Translations under genes and position numbers: made by a program
Shown: positions 49,027 through 61,130 of the stretch, one piece after another
Layout: each line of letters starts with the position of its first letter
Numbering within the stretch: the stretch's first letter is position 1
The notes under the pieces: model-generated
What the model saw: only the letters and a program-made list of their open reading frames with translations
What the model was told of the DNA's origin: nothing
Database searches by the model: none
From: Halocaridina rubra
Lineage: Eukaryota > Arthropoda > Malacostraca > Decapoda > Atyidae
Length of the DNA: 64,000 nt
Direction: 5' to 3'
NCBI GenBank assembly: GCA_037179515.1
Contig: JAXCGZ010020990.1
Coordinates: forward strand, 17,501 to 81,500

Positions 49027-50625
49027 CTAACTCACTTATCTCCGATCACCAGTAAGGCTTCCTCAAGGCAAGACCCACTGGTGATCTCCTGTCTTATCTT
49101 ACTCATGTGTGGACATCTTCTCTGAGGAACTATGGGGAATCCTTTGTCATAGCCCATGATATCTCTAATGCTTTTGACAGATTCTGGCACAAGGGTCTGT
49201 TGGCCAACCTTCCTGTCTATGGCTTTACCCCTTCTCTCTGTGCTGTGATTGTCAGTTTTCTTTCTGACCGTTTGATGTCAACTTGTTGGCAGTGCAACAT
49301 CTAGCCCATTTACTATTACCAGTGATGTTCCACAGGGCTCTGTTCATTCTCTTCATCAGTGATCTTCTACAGTCTCCATCTTCCTCTCTTCTTCACGCCT
49401 TTACTGACGACTCTACCCTTCACTTTCCTCTGTCTTTTCCTTACAACCTTCATCTGCTACTTGTAATCAGTCTCGTATCACTCTTTCTTCTACTCTCAAC
49501 TCCGATTTGCAAAGAGTATATGAGTGGGGCACCCAGAATATAGCTAAATTTAATGCCACCAAGATACAGTTTCTGGCTATCTCTTTATCATTTCCTCCTT
49601 CTGATAGACCTGTTGGCTTCGAAACTAACGAAATTTACCCTCTTAATTCTATCAACATATTAGGAATCCATATAGCCTCTAACTTGTCTTGGAGGAATCA
49701 CATAATCCAAATTTCTAAATCTGCATCCAGAATATTGGGGGTTCTGTTTCGTTTTTGTCATTACTTCTCTTTACAGTTACTAAAAATCTATATAGGTCTT
49801 ATCTGTCCTTTCTTAGAATACTGCTCACACATCTTGGGTGCTTCTTCTTATACTTATTTCCTTGATAGGGTTGAACAGTACAGTGGTAACGCGCTGGCTT
49901 CGCATTCACGAGGTCGAAAGATCGGTCCCCGTCCAAGACCGAGAGTTTAAGCTGTTTACTGGCAGGAACTGCTGTGGGTGGACATCACAGTGGGGGGTTG
50001 GGGCTTGTCCTGGCTGACGAATACCCATTGTAAAATGGAAATAAAGTTTAAATAAAAAAAAAAAAAAAAAAAAAAAAAGAATCTAAGGCAGTCAGACTCA
50101 TTAATGATCCTTCTCTTACTTCTAATCTGGATTCTCTTTCTCTTTGCCATAAGGTATCATCCCTTTCTCTTTTCTATCACTACTACTTCCATCTCTGCTC
50201 TGATGAGTTGGCAAGTTGCATCCCTTCCCCGCTGATGAGGCCGTGTAACACTCGCCAAGTGGCCTCGCCTCACAGGCACTGTGTGGAGATTTGTAGCTCA
50301 CGGATTGGTTGGTGCTGCGACTGCTTCTTCCCATCTACGTCCAGACTCTGGAACACTCTTCCTCCTTCTGTCTTTCCAAGTTCTTATAACTTATCTTCCT
50401 TCAAAAAGCAGATCTATTGTCATCTCAAGACCTAATCATCCATATCTCTAGGTCCTCAGTACTTTGACTATTTTTTCAATCTGTCCTTTTCCTTTGTATA
50501 TCATTACCTCATCACTACCTTGTCCATAACCTTATTCTTTTCCTTCGTGCCTGGGCCTTAATTGATTAGGGGATTTTTTTTCTGTCCCGGTGTCACACTC
50601 ATAAACAAGAATAACAGTTATTAAA
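49027..50625 (+). pseudogene. Jockey-type LINE RT relic, split by a SINE
   Basis: Plus-strand frames in order: ARPTGDLLSYLTHVWTSS, VIAHDISNAFDRFWHKGLL (motif A, 49140-49200), GVPQG-equivalent region broken near 49330, FTDDSTLHF (catalytic box, usual FADD), EWGTQNIAKFNATKIQFL, LNSINILGIHIASNLSW and LLKIYIGLICPFLEYCSHI (49507-49860). A SINE interrupts at 49875-50078, then VRLINDPS-like and SFKKQIYCHLKT (to 50435) and a 3' UTR with CCCGGTGTCACACTCATAAA. Frameshifts and the changed catalytic box make it dead. Confidence 0.85.
49875..50078 (+). mobile_element. tRNA-derived SINE with poly(A) tail
   Basis: About 200 bases starting CAGTACAGTGGTAACGCGCT (A-box-like), then a degenerate B-box region (GGTCGAAAGATCGGTCC), a body, AATAAAGTTTAAAT and a run of about 25 A. 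Its empty site is seen in the paralogous LINE at 20883-20900, which reads straight through GGGTTGAATCTAAG. The direct repeat at the ends is short (GAA). Confidence 0.8.
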
Positions 50626-51732
50626 CCTCACTGAGAATATAATCTGACGCAGTATCAGACGTTTGCTCGAGTATGTTTGTTACAAGTCAACTGAAGATGC
50701 TGCACAGTAAAACAAATATAAAAACATAACGAACATAACCACAGTAACAAGTGCAGTGCATTAATAAATAGTGTACAATAACAAAAATATAGCAATAGAC
50801 ACTTCACTCCCTATCACTCACTCATTTATTATCACTCTTTCATTCTATCATTCATTTTGTTTAACATAAGCACAAATATTCTCTCTAACTTACAGGAACT
50901 TTGTTAACACCTACTTAAAGCCACAGATCCTCTCTGTTGAGGTAAACTTCATAGCCATAGATGAACGATGAGACACCATTGTAACTTGGACCACTGACAA
51001 AATGTTTGAGGTATTGTGTATCTTTTCATCCTCTGAAAAACTTGGACATTTTGGAGAAGGCAGAGCACGACGTTCTGTGGAGTGTGGTACCTGAGGATTT
51101 TTGTGAATGAAGGGGAACTTAACAACTGTGGATTGCTTTGTAAAAAAAAAGCATAGCTATAGAACTCTTCCTTTCCTTTCTCTTGGCTTTGTCAAACACC
51201 TGATGGAGTGTTCTTACTTGAGAAGTGATCCCATCTCCTTTGAGATGAAAGGTAATAGACTGAAGATGTAAATATTATCATACAAAGTGATTTCAAAGTA
51301 TGGTGCTGGGTGGGAAAAGACAGGTTCAAAGAGCATGGCTGGACAAATGACTTACAGACATTTTACTGAGAGATATTACACTGATGAACAATTTACTAAT
51401 CATTAATTTCACCAACAGCCATTTCACTGAAGGGATATCTGGCCTAAAAGTAACTGACAGAATGGACAACTGACAGTTTTTTGTTTTGTTTTAATACATA
51501 CATGAAAAATATGAAAGATTCTCGTTAATGTATTGTTATAGTAAGAGACAGTTTCCCCATATATACTTTAAATAGTATTTTTTTTCTTACATGAACACAC
51601 ATACTGACTGTTTAACATGGAGACTATGATGAGAATATTAATGAATGTAAGAAATTACCTATGTAAAAATTTGTTATACTAAAAATTTAAAGTTGGCACC
51701 AAACATGTGAACAGTGATATCACACTGCACTA
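50626..51732. other. Non-coding spacer
   Basis: No element ends recognised. The minus strand at about 50915-51145 is open for roughly 75 codons without a clear start or family; not called. Confidence 0.35.
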
Positions 51733-51918
51733 CTAAAGTATAAATAATTACCTAATAAATTATTACTATGAATAAAGTGCAAAAAATTATATGTGAAATA
51801 ATTTAGGAACATTTAAAGGCCTGCAAACTAAAGAAAACGGATGCCAGATGATGCTTAAATGAGGCGTAACTAAACTAAAATAAATAACTTTGCATATTTA
51901 TAAATATTATATTTGACA
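51733..51918 (-). repeat. BEL 3' LTR, truncated
   Basis: 186 bases matching 56008-56196 at over 90% by eye, beginning (minus strand) TGTCAAATATAATATTTATA and breaking off at CTTTAGTAGT. The remaining 200 bases of the 5' LTR have no counterpart here. Confidence 0.88.
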
Positions 51919-51920
51919 TA

Positions 51921-51935
51921 CTCCCCACCATAAGG
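51921..51935 (-). other. Candidate BEL polypurine tract
   Basis: The minus strand reads TATGGTGGGGAG immediately before the 3' LTR start, the expected site for plus-strand priming. Confidence 0.55.
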
Positions 51936-52170
51936 GACGAAACGTACCTTATCTTCACAAGTTTCATACATTTCAAAGTACAGTATATTACAAACATATT
52001 CCAATATAAGTTTACTACTAAATAACCAAAGATAAAAAAAAAAAGGAGGGGGAGATTCTGATCATATACTTAATAGACCAACTGAAAGAAACACAATTAG
52101 TACACACTATATTATATTAAATAAAGATACTCAATTCAAGAACATTACTATTTTGAATTAAATAAATACT

Positions 52171-52596
52171 TCATAAATCTAACTTAGAAGACCTTTTAAT
52201 TAAACGACCTCTCCTTGAGTACACATTGTCATCAGTAACAATTTGATTAGAATTCTGCTCTGACAACTCATTAATATCTACATCAGGAATGTAAGGAACT
52301 TGTTCAGAATGGTTCTCTAAAACAAACTTTAAGTGAGAATTCATCTCCAAATCATGTAGTCTTTGTATTGATCTATTAAAAACACCTTTTCTAGTTTTAA
52401 CATCAACACTACGAATCAAACCATCTCTTCCAGGATATACATTTATAATCACACCAATAGGCCACTGTAATCTAGGTACATTGTCTTCTCTGACAAGTAC
52501 AATGCTACCAACATCTAACTTACATTTCTGATTAAAACCTTTTACTACAGGGGGAAGATTTACTCTTCCAAGGTACATTGGTAAAATAACACCCAT
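52171..52596 (-). pseudogene. BEL pol C-terminal (DUF5641-like) fragment
   Basis: It encodes LDVGSIVLVREDNVPRLQWP, IGVIINVYPGRDGLIRSVDV and RSIQRLHDLE, the conserved domain that follows the integrase in BEL/Pao polyproteins. It is in a different frame from the RT segment and overlaps its end, marking the deletion junction near 52580. Confidence 0.85.
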
Positions 52597-54268
52597 TTAT
52601 AGCTAGTGAGCTTAGGTAGTTGGTACTATCTACCCATGCCTTAAATTTAACTTCCAAATCTTCTGGCAATTTATCATCCCAAGATACACCTAATTTCCAA
52701 ATATCCTGAAATAAAATCTTGGCATACATGATAAGTGGACTGATAAATCCACAAGGATCAAACACCTTAGCTATTAAACTCAGAACTGTTCTTTTAGTAT
52801 ATGAAACTTCAAAATGAGAATCATAATTAAGACCACAATATGAAAATGTATCAGTGTGATTATACCACTTAAGACCCAATACAGTATTAGCTTCATCATC
52901 CCTTAGGATTTGTATCTTATCACTAAACTTGGAAGCTATCATTACACTATTAGATGAAAGTTTTTCAAGAGACATGTTAGCTTGAGCCATAATATCATAT
53001 GCTGTGCTATATTTACTTGCTACCTCTTCTATGCTATCAGCTCCACTGAACCAATTATCTACATACATATCTCTTTTTAAATCTTGAATAACTTCACAAT
53101 CAGAATATTTACTTAAATGACACTTAACAGTAGCATTAAGTATAAAGGGACTAGAGGTGTTTCCAAAAACAACTCTATTAAATCTCATATGTCTTACTCC
53201 ATTTTTACCTGGCATAAAAAATCTATGGACATTCTTATCTTGACTGTTTACACTTATTTGTAAAAAGGCCTTAGTAATATCTGCAGTGATCACATATGGC
53301 CAACGCCTAAATCTAATCAGTATCTCCACCAAATCTGGCTTAAGTGAGGGACCTGTTAACATGCAGTCATTTAGGGAGATTTCATATGGTCCCTTAGCGG
53401 AGGCATCAAAAACTGGACGTTCCTTTGTACTACTATTATTTAATCTAACAACAGGCCTGTGGGGCATGTAATAAATGGGTCCAGGTGGCAATACCTCCCC
53501 TATGGGAACCTCTTCAATTATTCCCAGAGACTCATACTCATAAAAAACCTTCATATACTCAGCCTCTATGTTTTTATCCTTAATTAATTTAACTAAAAGC
53601 CTATTTAATCTTTTCATAGCTTGATATTCATTACTCATCAATAAGTCTTTAACACTGTTATCCTTCCAAGGTAACTGAACTTCATACCTGCCATTTACAA
53701 ACTTTATTTTATCCTTAAATTCTTTAACAACTTTATCTCCAATATCCTCTTTATATTCTTTACTAGTAATTCCAACAATTTCTAGATCCCAGAATTTTGA
53801 AACATCAATATCAGATACCTCAGATATACATAAGAGCTGGGAAGAGGGAGACATAAAATCAGATGTTGAAGACATACCTGAAATTAAGCATTTTCCAATA
53901 TTTCCAGACAAAACCCAACCAAATACAGATTTCATGGCAACAGTTTCTCTTACCTGCTCAGCATCCTTTGGGGTTATGAGGCTCCAGTAGTAATCCAAAC
54001 CAATAAGAATATCTAATTCTAAAGGAGAAGTATCATTAAAATCATCTGATAAATTCAAATGACGGAAAGCATCTAGAATATGGGTTGGTACTACTGGTCT
54101 TACTATTGGGTTACAAATCTTTGGAATACCTGTAGCAAAAATGGAAACAATTTTACCTTTATCATCTAAAACCTGTAATTTGTATACATTACTTTGTATA
54201 TCCCTACTAGAGGCATGGCCACCAAAACTACTATAAGGGGCTTCAGTTCTGGTGACCCAATCAGGTTT
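52532..54268 (-). pseudogene. BEL pol: protease end and reverse transcriptase
   Basis: Continues the frame of 54269-54883 after a single TGA (54269-54271). It reads PDWVTRTEAPYSSFGGHA, LDILIGLDYYW (protease end, about 54000), then RT: RPVVRLNNSSTKERPVFDAS, VITADITKAFLQI (motif A), FGNTSSPFILNA and YVDNWFSGADS, where the usual YVDD is YVDN. It ends at ...VDSTNYLSSLAI, where similarity to BEL polyproteins is lost at the deletion. RNase H and integrase are absent. Confidence 0.9.
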
Positions 54269-54883
54269 TCATTTATTTACACATTTATTGCTAACATAGG
54301 TACGATCACAGCCACTGTCAAAGAGCAGCTTAGCAGTGATAATGTCCCCCTTGTTATTTACTACCTTTACCTTAGCTGTTTGTAACACAGTCTTATTACT
54401 ATAGTGACCTGACAACATTGCAATTGCAGAGGGGCCACTTGGGTTATCATTTGCTACCAGTGTATTTGCTTGGGGGACTACTGGTTCATTCAACTTAATG
54501 CCACACATGGTCACATTATGATTACCATTACACTTGGCACATTTGACCTTACACTTTCTAGAAATATGGCCACTATTTAAACATTTAAAACAAATATCTA
54601 ATTCTTTCATTTTATCAAACCTCTGTTGACCATCCAATGCTAAGAGTTTAAAACATCTTTCAGATCTATGATTTTTCTTATCACAAAAAACACAACTTAA
54701 GTTTTCTGTTGGAGAAATTGCATGTAATGCAGAGGCTGTGAACAACTTTTCTTTATTTTCTTTACTAAAAACTTTCTTTTTCTCCTCATTCTTAGCATTA
54801 GGCCTAGGAGCTGGGGTATGGCTCTTATACATTTCACTTCTTTCAAGAACTTCAATTTCCTTTTTGAGCCATTTAACAACCAA
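54269..54883 (-). pseudogene. BEL gag-pol: zinc knuckles and aspartic protease start
   Basis: It shows CVFCDKKNHRSERCFKL and CFKCLNSGHISRKC plus CAKCNGNHNVTMC, CCHC-type knuckles that bind genomic RNA. Near the end AKLLFDSGCDRTYVS is the retroviral-type aspartic protease active site in the BEL form (DSG). It is joined to gag by a frameshift near 54883 and to RT by an in-frame stop. Confidence 0.88.
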
Positions 54884-55707
54884 TCAAGATCACTTTCATG
54901 CTCACCACAATTTCTTGACCACAGTAATCTCAACTCAGTTGGAAACCTATGCACAATTATGGGAGCCAAGAGAACTTCACATTGCTTGCCTGTAATACTT
55001 AGGGCATCCAAACTTCTTGTATGCTTTATCACCTCATCACGAAGTCTCCACAATTGGGTAATATAATTCTTACCTTGCTCTGTTGGTACTTGCAGAGAAA
55101 GAAGAGCCTGAACATGTGCATGAATAATGCATTCAGGTTTTCCAAATCTCTCCTTAAGTAGATCGACGACTGTCTTATAGCTGGCACTAGTGTGTGGTAC
55201 TCCTTCCACCACATCCTTAGCAGGACCGTCTAACACTGACAACAGATATGTTAACTTGCTAATAGTAGGCAGATCTGTATCATCTATATGGGAGGAAAAT
55301 TGATCCCAGACACTCTGCCACTGGGTAATTTCACCATTAAATCTAGGTAATTCTAATTTAGGAAGTTTTGCATGAACTGAGGATGTTCCAGAAACTGTAG
55401 AATCATTGTCATTATCACATACTGAAATTTCTTTAAGTCTATTGGCACACTGCAACCTGGTATGCCTAGCCTTCTGTCTAGCTGCATCTGCCTGGTCTAG
55501 ATAACTGTCTAATTGATCAGAATCTATTTCTAATTCAATTTGATTTTGCACTTCTAGTTTCATAAGTCTTTTATCAAATTCATCCAGGGCTTCTACTAAC
55601 TCACTAGAGGTAGGTGGTGGATCCCTGGCTAGTAAACTATCTATTTTCTTGCTAACTATTGTCAACCACCAATCTACTGCTGCCTTAGCCTTCTTAAGCT
55701 GCTCCAT
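54880..55707 (-). pseudogene. BEL gag (DUF1759-like)
   Basis: From ATG 55707, MEQLKKAKAAVDWWLT, a helical N-terminus, then LPKLELPRFNGEITQWQSVW, the signature of the BEL/Pao gag domain, and FPTELRLLWSRNCGEHESDL. The correct continuation (VKWLKKEIEVLERSE) lies in another frame, so a small indel near 54883 breaks it. The preceding segment reads on to 54697 out of frame. Confidence 0.88.
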
Positions 55708-55770
55708 TATCTATTTTCTAGTGGATGACAGCTGCTAAAATATTACTAATAGTTCTTACCGGATACTAAA

Positions 55771-55792
55771 GAATTCCCGGGTCTGGGCACCA
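55771..55792 (-). other. Candidate tRNA primer-binding site
   Basis: The minus strand reads TGGTGCCCAGACCCGGGAAT, beginning with TGG, complementary to a tRNA CCA end, directly after the 5' LTR and before gag. The tRNA was not identified. Confidence 0.6.
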
Positions 55793-55799
55793 TAATATC

Positions 55800-56196
55800 A
55801 ATTACTGATATTCACTTAATAGCAAAAACATAAATTTAGAAGGCAAGGGTTTTTAAACAAACAGCAGCCTTTTTCTTCATCTCTATATTCTTCGTAAAAC
55901 AATACAATCTTATAAACAAAATAAAGTATTCTAACATTTAACAAAAACAGTCTTTCTTTTACATCAGTAAATCATAAATATTATTTTCATAATTTTCCTA
56001 ATTAACTACTAAAGTATAAATAATTATCTAATAAGTTATTACTATGAATAAAGTGCAAAAAATTATATGTGAAATAATTTAGGAACATTTAAAGGCCTGC
56101 AAACTAAAGAAAACGGATGCCAGCTGTTGCTTAAATGAGGCGTAGCTAAACTAAAATAAATAACTTTGCATGATTATAAATATTATATATATGACA
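55800..56196 (-). repeat. BEL 5' LTR
   Basis: On the minus strand it starts TGTCATATATATAATATTTA at 56196. The inner boundary is set by the primer site; exact end uncertain by about 10 bases. Only its first about 190 bases are repeated at the 3' LTR. Confidence 0.8.
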
Positions 56197-56600
56197 GACA
56201 TTATTTTTCTTTTTCTACTATAAATTTTATTTAGGGAACCAGGCTAATACTATCATGTAAAAACTGGCCAGACGCATTTTGCATCATCTACATATTTAAA
56301 CCAAAAATCTGCTTCACGAAACACTTATGGCAAGAATTTTGTTTCAAATGATCCATATAAATATTACTTAAAACTGAGGATAATGCAGTGCCCATAGCCA
56401 TACCAAATACATTAACATAAAATTTTTTTCATCAAATACAAATTTACATTCTTTAGTGCAAGGCCTAAGTTGAAAGCGGTGAAATAAAGGTATCGAATTC
56501 CATGTCTAAAAACTGCATCAAATCACCAACGGTACTTAGTAGACCGTGACACAACATTAAAACTAACCAGTTTTAATTTATAATTTACGTTAATGCAAGA
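56197..56600 (-). pseudogene. Penelope-like element RT relic
   Basis: In broken minus-strand frames: LVSFNVVS (usual LDVVS, motif A with Asp to Asn), VGDLMQFLDMEFDTFISPLS, VFGMAMGTALSSVLSNIYMD (the Penelope-specific AMG.PLSPVLSN box), FGLNM followed by a ruined YVDD, and FIVEKEK. The sequence stops exactly where the BEL 5' LTR begins, so the BEL element jumped into it. No GIY-YIG domain was found nearby. Confidence 0.75.
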
Positions 56601-59600
56601 GGGATTGTCTAATGATATTATTAACGCCACAATTAGCCGAGGGAGCTGCAACTTGTGTATTGTCTGAGCTTAGGAAATTATCTATCTCACTGCAATGAGG
56701 TTTGTGGCTTAAGATAGAAAAATTATATTCTTCTTATGAGATGTTAGTAACCCTAATTATGGGATTCTACCTGCCTGTTGACTTAACTTGACGTGAAGAA
56801 TACTCTGCAACACAGCAGCAGAGGGAGTGTTTATACTGGCCCTGCCCAGTGGGGATAAAAAATTTAGTCAGTAAAGCAAAATAAAATAAAAACTGCTCCA
56901 AGTACCTGTAAGGGCTTCAAACAAGAAATCAAAATATAACCCTAGAAAGGGAAATTATTAAATATTGATCACATGGTACATATGAATATAAAATAATATG
57001 AAGTATCTAAATATACATCTCCAGTGTTTCTGAAGATTTCTGATCTCCCTTATGTATGAGGAGGATGACACCTTGATTGTTTGGAATTTTTCATTTCCAA
57101 ATTGCACAGCACTTTATACTTAACCCTGAGGTTACATTTTGTTTGAAAGTTTTCAGTTTTCAAACTCATCACAACACTGATAAAATAGGAAAAATCACAA
57201 TACGGTATTAACACTATCGATTTTTATATGCCTCCCTTTAAACCAGAAGCATAATCACTTGTGGAACACGATATCTCTCAACACTATTTACTGGTTGTTT
57301 TTTCTATTTAACTCCTGTTGAATCAGAATCAAAGCCGGAGCCTTTGTTGGAATTTTGGTTTTCAAACTCTTCACAATGCTCGTGAAATAGGAGTTCTCTT
57401 GTGGAGTATTTACTCTATGCTTTTCTTTATGCTTTCCAGTATATACTGTTGATGTGTAGATGACATATTTTTATGACTCAGCAACCTTCACGAGCTCATT
57501 GCAGCTTAGGAAACAATTTACAAGAAAAATATCATATTAAATTTTACCCATGAGCTCTGCACACTCAACTCTTGATTCAATGGTCTTCAGATTTCACAGA
57601 CAATATTTGGAGCAGCAAACTTAATATTTTTCAGCTGTGGCAGCATTGGACAAGAGCCACTGCTTAAAGAGAGAGAGAGAGATGAAAAACACTTAAACAA
57701 AGTAGAGTCTAAAAGCAAAGAGTTATTTTAGAATGGTATATATCCAAAGTAAATAACTATTACTCCAATTCATAAATGGTTATTAGTCTTTAGGAAATGC
57801 TAAATATGTACCTGCTACCATTGTATTCTAAACCTCGTTTACGCAAAGCTCTTTTAGCTTGAATGTCAGTGTTCGATAAATATTTTTTTAAAAGACAAGG
57901 GATATTACCACTGGCCGTTGTGACTTCAGAGACGACATTTGTCTATTCCCAATGCTCAAAAACGAAAAAGTCTGGTGAATACTATATGGTGTATCTCTGA
58001 ATCATTAGACAGACACTTAATTAAATATGTTATTTAACATTTCTGAAATAGAATACCTCAGAATATTTTTATTTATATTTTTTTTATATTGTTTACTCTT
58101 AGATGCTCCGATTACTGTAAACTAACCAAACCAATCCTAAAGTTACAAGAGGAGTCAGTCTGAAAGTGGGAATAGACAACTTGAACAAGTTATATTACTA
58201 ATTCAGCTTCCAAAGTTAATGAATAAACTTTCGTTCAACGAGGACAAACTAGTCTTTAAATTATACTAAGATAACGTTACAGAAGTGCTGGAGCACTGTA
58301 CTGTAAATTTCATCTGCTTAATAGTTCTTTCAGCTTGAATACCAATTTCATGAAATTCCTTTTCAACAACAACTGGGAAACTGAAATGTTTCTGAATAAA
58401 TTTACTTCTAAATATCAGATTAAAGCCTTCACAGCCATGCTTCCTGCCAGATATATTCATTCACTTTTTGGTAAGAAATTATTTGAAAAAAATCTAAATA
58501 TAATAGCAGAATCTCTTGTTCCCAAGCAAACTTTGGCCAAGAGAGGTTTCAAAAGTCACCTTGGGAGCTGAACTCGTATCCTCTAGACAGGGAATTAGGT
58601 GGTACAGTATATCCCCTGATCATGTAAGGTTTAAATAATGCTGCTAAGTAGCAAAACTGCTGGTATTTCATTACTATTGCACCCGTCTCATCACTTCATG
58701 TTTTATGCTATGTAGGCAGGTCTTGATATTTTAAGATTTTTTGTGTTCTGAACGAATCTGACCTTCAAACTATTCGTTTTTATATTTGATTAAATTAGGC
58801 TAGATTAATTCAGGATGGGTTAGGAATAATTTTCAATGACTTTGATGGTCAAATTCATTCGAAAAACATAAAAAGAGAAATCATAGGAAAAAAAATTGCT
58901 TCCTAAGGGAATCGGGTGTAATGATTTACCAAATGGTGTGTACTCTATTTTAATATTGAAATCGCGATCTGACAGGATTGAGGATTGTAATATTGCGGGG
59001 ATAAAATATAAAGTTTTGGTTATCTGATTATAAAAATCAAATGCATAGATGACATAGAAAAATCACTTCATTTATATATGTCATTCTTGAAGATTTTTTA
59101 ATGAGCTTTTTTAATACTAGTATTTTCATACAGTCTTTACTTCTCATCACATACATGCATTAGGCAAGAAATACAATGGATTCTGTCAAAATTGCAACCA
59201 GATGTTATCTCTAAATTTGAATTATTTATTTGATTTTTTTTATATATTTTGGTATTAAACCACACTCACTGTAACTATTGTTTCATTGTAAAAAAAATAA
59301 GGTGATTTTTCATAAGGAAATCATTCTTATTGTTTAAAAGTGCAATCTAAGGTAAACAAGAATCAAGTAAGAAAACCAAATACTTTAAACATGATATGTA
59401 GTAACTTATAGTAGAATCTGTATACATTTACATAATGGACTGTATATAGGAACTTTTGCTTTAAAGTTAGAATATATAGTGAAACTTGATATTAATGGAC
59501 AATATGATTACTATGCTAAGATTAGCTCTGCCCAAGTCAAAGTCTTTACTACTAAAAGTTAAAGGCTTCTAAGTTATCTATAGCATTATAACGATTGCAA

Positions 59601-59884
59601 AGCTTTTATTTCCGAAATAGGTAAGTATTATCAATTAGGCTAACTTTGGCAAATTTCAATACAAGTCTTACAGGATAAAGCAGTGTATTCATTACACTTT
59701 ACCTTCAAGGCAGGTACCACTAGGGTCAGTCAGAGACCGTCTTTGGTATTCCTCATCACCCTATTATACACAACGCTATAAAGGCCGGATGTCTTAAACG
59801 GTGTAAACCTAGGATACCATATTGTTAGTTAGACACACAAATGGATTTCATAAACACATCTAACGTGGTTCTGTGTATAGCTAG
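56601..59884. other. Non-coding sequence
   Basis: 3.3 kb without recognised genes. A pair of related blocks (TTTTCAAACTCATCACAACA at about 57157 and TTTTCAAACTCTTCACAATG at about 57360) indicates an old duplication, and a short (GA)n lies at 57668-57682. The open segment 58335-58571 has no family I recognise. Confidence 0.35.
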
Positions 59885-59955
59885 GATCCCTACCTGATGA
59901 GGGTAGATTTTTTTATTTTTTTTTGTCCGTCCTGTGTCACAATCATAAAAAAAAA
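59885..59955 (+). mobile_element. Possible Jockey-type LINE 3' stub
   Basis: GGTAGATTTTTTTATTTTTT then GTCCGTCCTGTGTCACAATC resembles the 3' terminus of the copies at 50570-50605 and 21363-21390 (TCTGTCCCGGTGTCACACTC). Confidence 0.3.
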
Positions 59956-60384
59956 ACTTATGGCAATAAAAAAAAAGACTACAAACATGGGTTCATTGAA
60001 GAAAATGCTCCACAAAACTACCAACTCAAAAAATATTGGCTAATAGTAAATAGGGTAGGGAAGCCCCCCCCCATTAGGAAATGGGGGGTACCTGCTTCTA
60101 TAATATTAGGTTAAGTTGGGTTCGGCTTGATTAAAGTAGTTGTTAGCAAAACTGAAGAAAACGCACCACATGAAGACTTGAGGTGCCTTTTATCCATGTG
60201 ATCCACAAACTTTTTTTTTTCTGGGAGATAATTGATTATATTACTAAATTACCAATTAACTGACATTTCAGTAAAAATTACTAAAAACCAAAAACTCTGA
60301 GTACATATTTGTTTTCGATAAAAATAAACCTTACTATACCGATTATTTATCAAGCTCAGAAGTTAACATAAAAGGATATTAATC
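59956..60384. other. Non-coding spacer
   Basis: Nothing recognised apart from C- and G-runs at 60061-60089. Confidence 0.35.
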
Positions 60385-60598
60385 ACTGATGATGATGCTG
60401 AAAGTGATGATCCGCTTTTGCGTCAAGGACTCACTTTTCTATTAAGGGCCAGGACAGTGCCTTCTTTCAAAGAACTATGATTTTAGCAGGGTGTCCAGTA
60501 CTTTGACTGAATGCCACTTCTAACCTCAGACCGTGGGTGGTCTCGAACCGACGACCTGACGAATCAGTCACGTGCTCTACCACCTGGCGACAGCGGCC
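60385..60598 (-). mobile_element. tRNA-derived SINE
   Basis: On the minus strand the head reads GGCCGCTGTCGCCAGGTGGT with an A box TGGTAGAGCACGTGACTG (60566-60583) and a perfect B box GGTTCGAGACC (60539-60549). The body (CACGGTCTGAGGTTAG ... GGCACTGTCCTGGCCCTTAA ... GAGTCCTTGACG) is shared with 61479-61676. Confidence 0.85.
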
Positions 60599-61010
60599 AA
60601 AAAAGAGAGCATTAAATTAAAAACATTTAAATGAACATGGGTGTACCTCTTTTCGAAAGGAAATTCAATAAAAACACTTAAGAAACAAGTCCTTCGCTTA
60701 AAAATACTGTAATTAATTATCCAAGTACAACGTTTTATTAGAGTATGCTTTCGTACCAGCATTTCAGAGAGTGCTAGCTCATACTTAAGCGCACGCACAT
60801 GTACAAACACGCACACAGAGCCATATATGTACACGTACGCAAATACAGGAATAACTACATATCTGTAATTGAGGGATGTCACTTAATCGGAATTAATTTG
60901 AAGACAAAAATACATCTCTAGAACTGGAATTGTAGTGTTGAAAGCAACATGAAGGAATAATATTTATGTTACAATGGCAATTATCTGGGGACTGACCACC
61001 TCAGAGAAGG
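60599..61010. other. Non-coding spacer
   Basis: No gene recognised. Confidence 0.35.
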
Positions 61011-61130
61011 AGTAGAATGCCTGACTAGGGAGGTGACGGATCCACATTCGAGTCCACGGCATGGCGATAGAATGGACATTCACCTTGTCCCCACCTTCGA
61101 CCCGTTTGTGTCCATCTCCTATGGGAACTA
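61011..61130 (+). mobile_element. Possible tRNA-derived SINE head
   Basis: GGAGTAGAATGCCTGAC and, 30 bases on, ACATTCGAGTCC resemble A and B boxes of Pol III promoters, followed by a body unlike the other two SINEs. No target duplication found. Confidence 0.3.

Larger units (their letters stand above)
51733..56196 (-). mobile_element. BEL/Pao LTR retrotransposon, internally deleted
   Basis: Minus-strand element with a 5' LTR (about 55800-56196), primer-binding-site candidate (55771-55792), gag, CCHC/protease, RT, a C-terminal DUF5641-like region, a polypurine tract and a truncated 3' LTR. Both LTRs start TGTCA. RNase H and integrase are missing between RT and the C-terminal domain. It is inserted into a Penelope-like relic. 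Confidence 0.9.

Noticed and set aside
49880..49950. Genuine tRNA gene
   Set aside because: The A-box and B-box-like sequences do not fold into a full cloverleaf, and a SINE body and poly(A) follow.
60530..60598. Genuine tRNA gene on the minus strand
   Set aside because: Good A and B boxes, but the region continues into a SINE body shared with 61479-61676 and no matching acceptor stem was seen.
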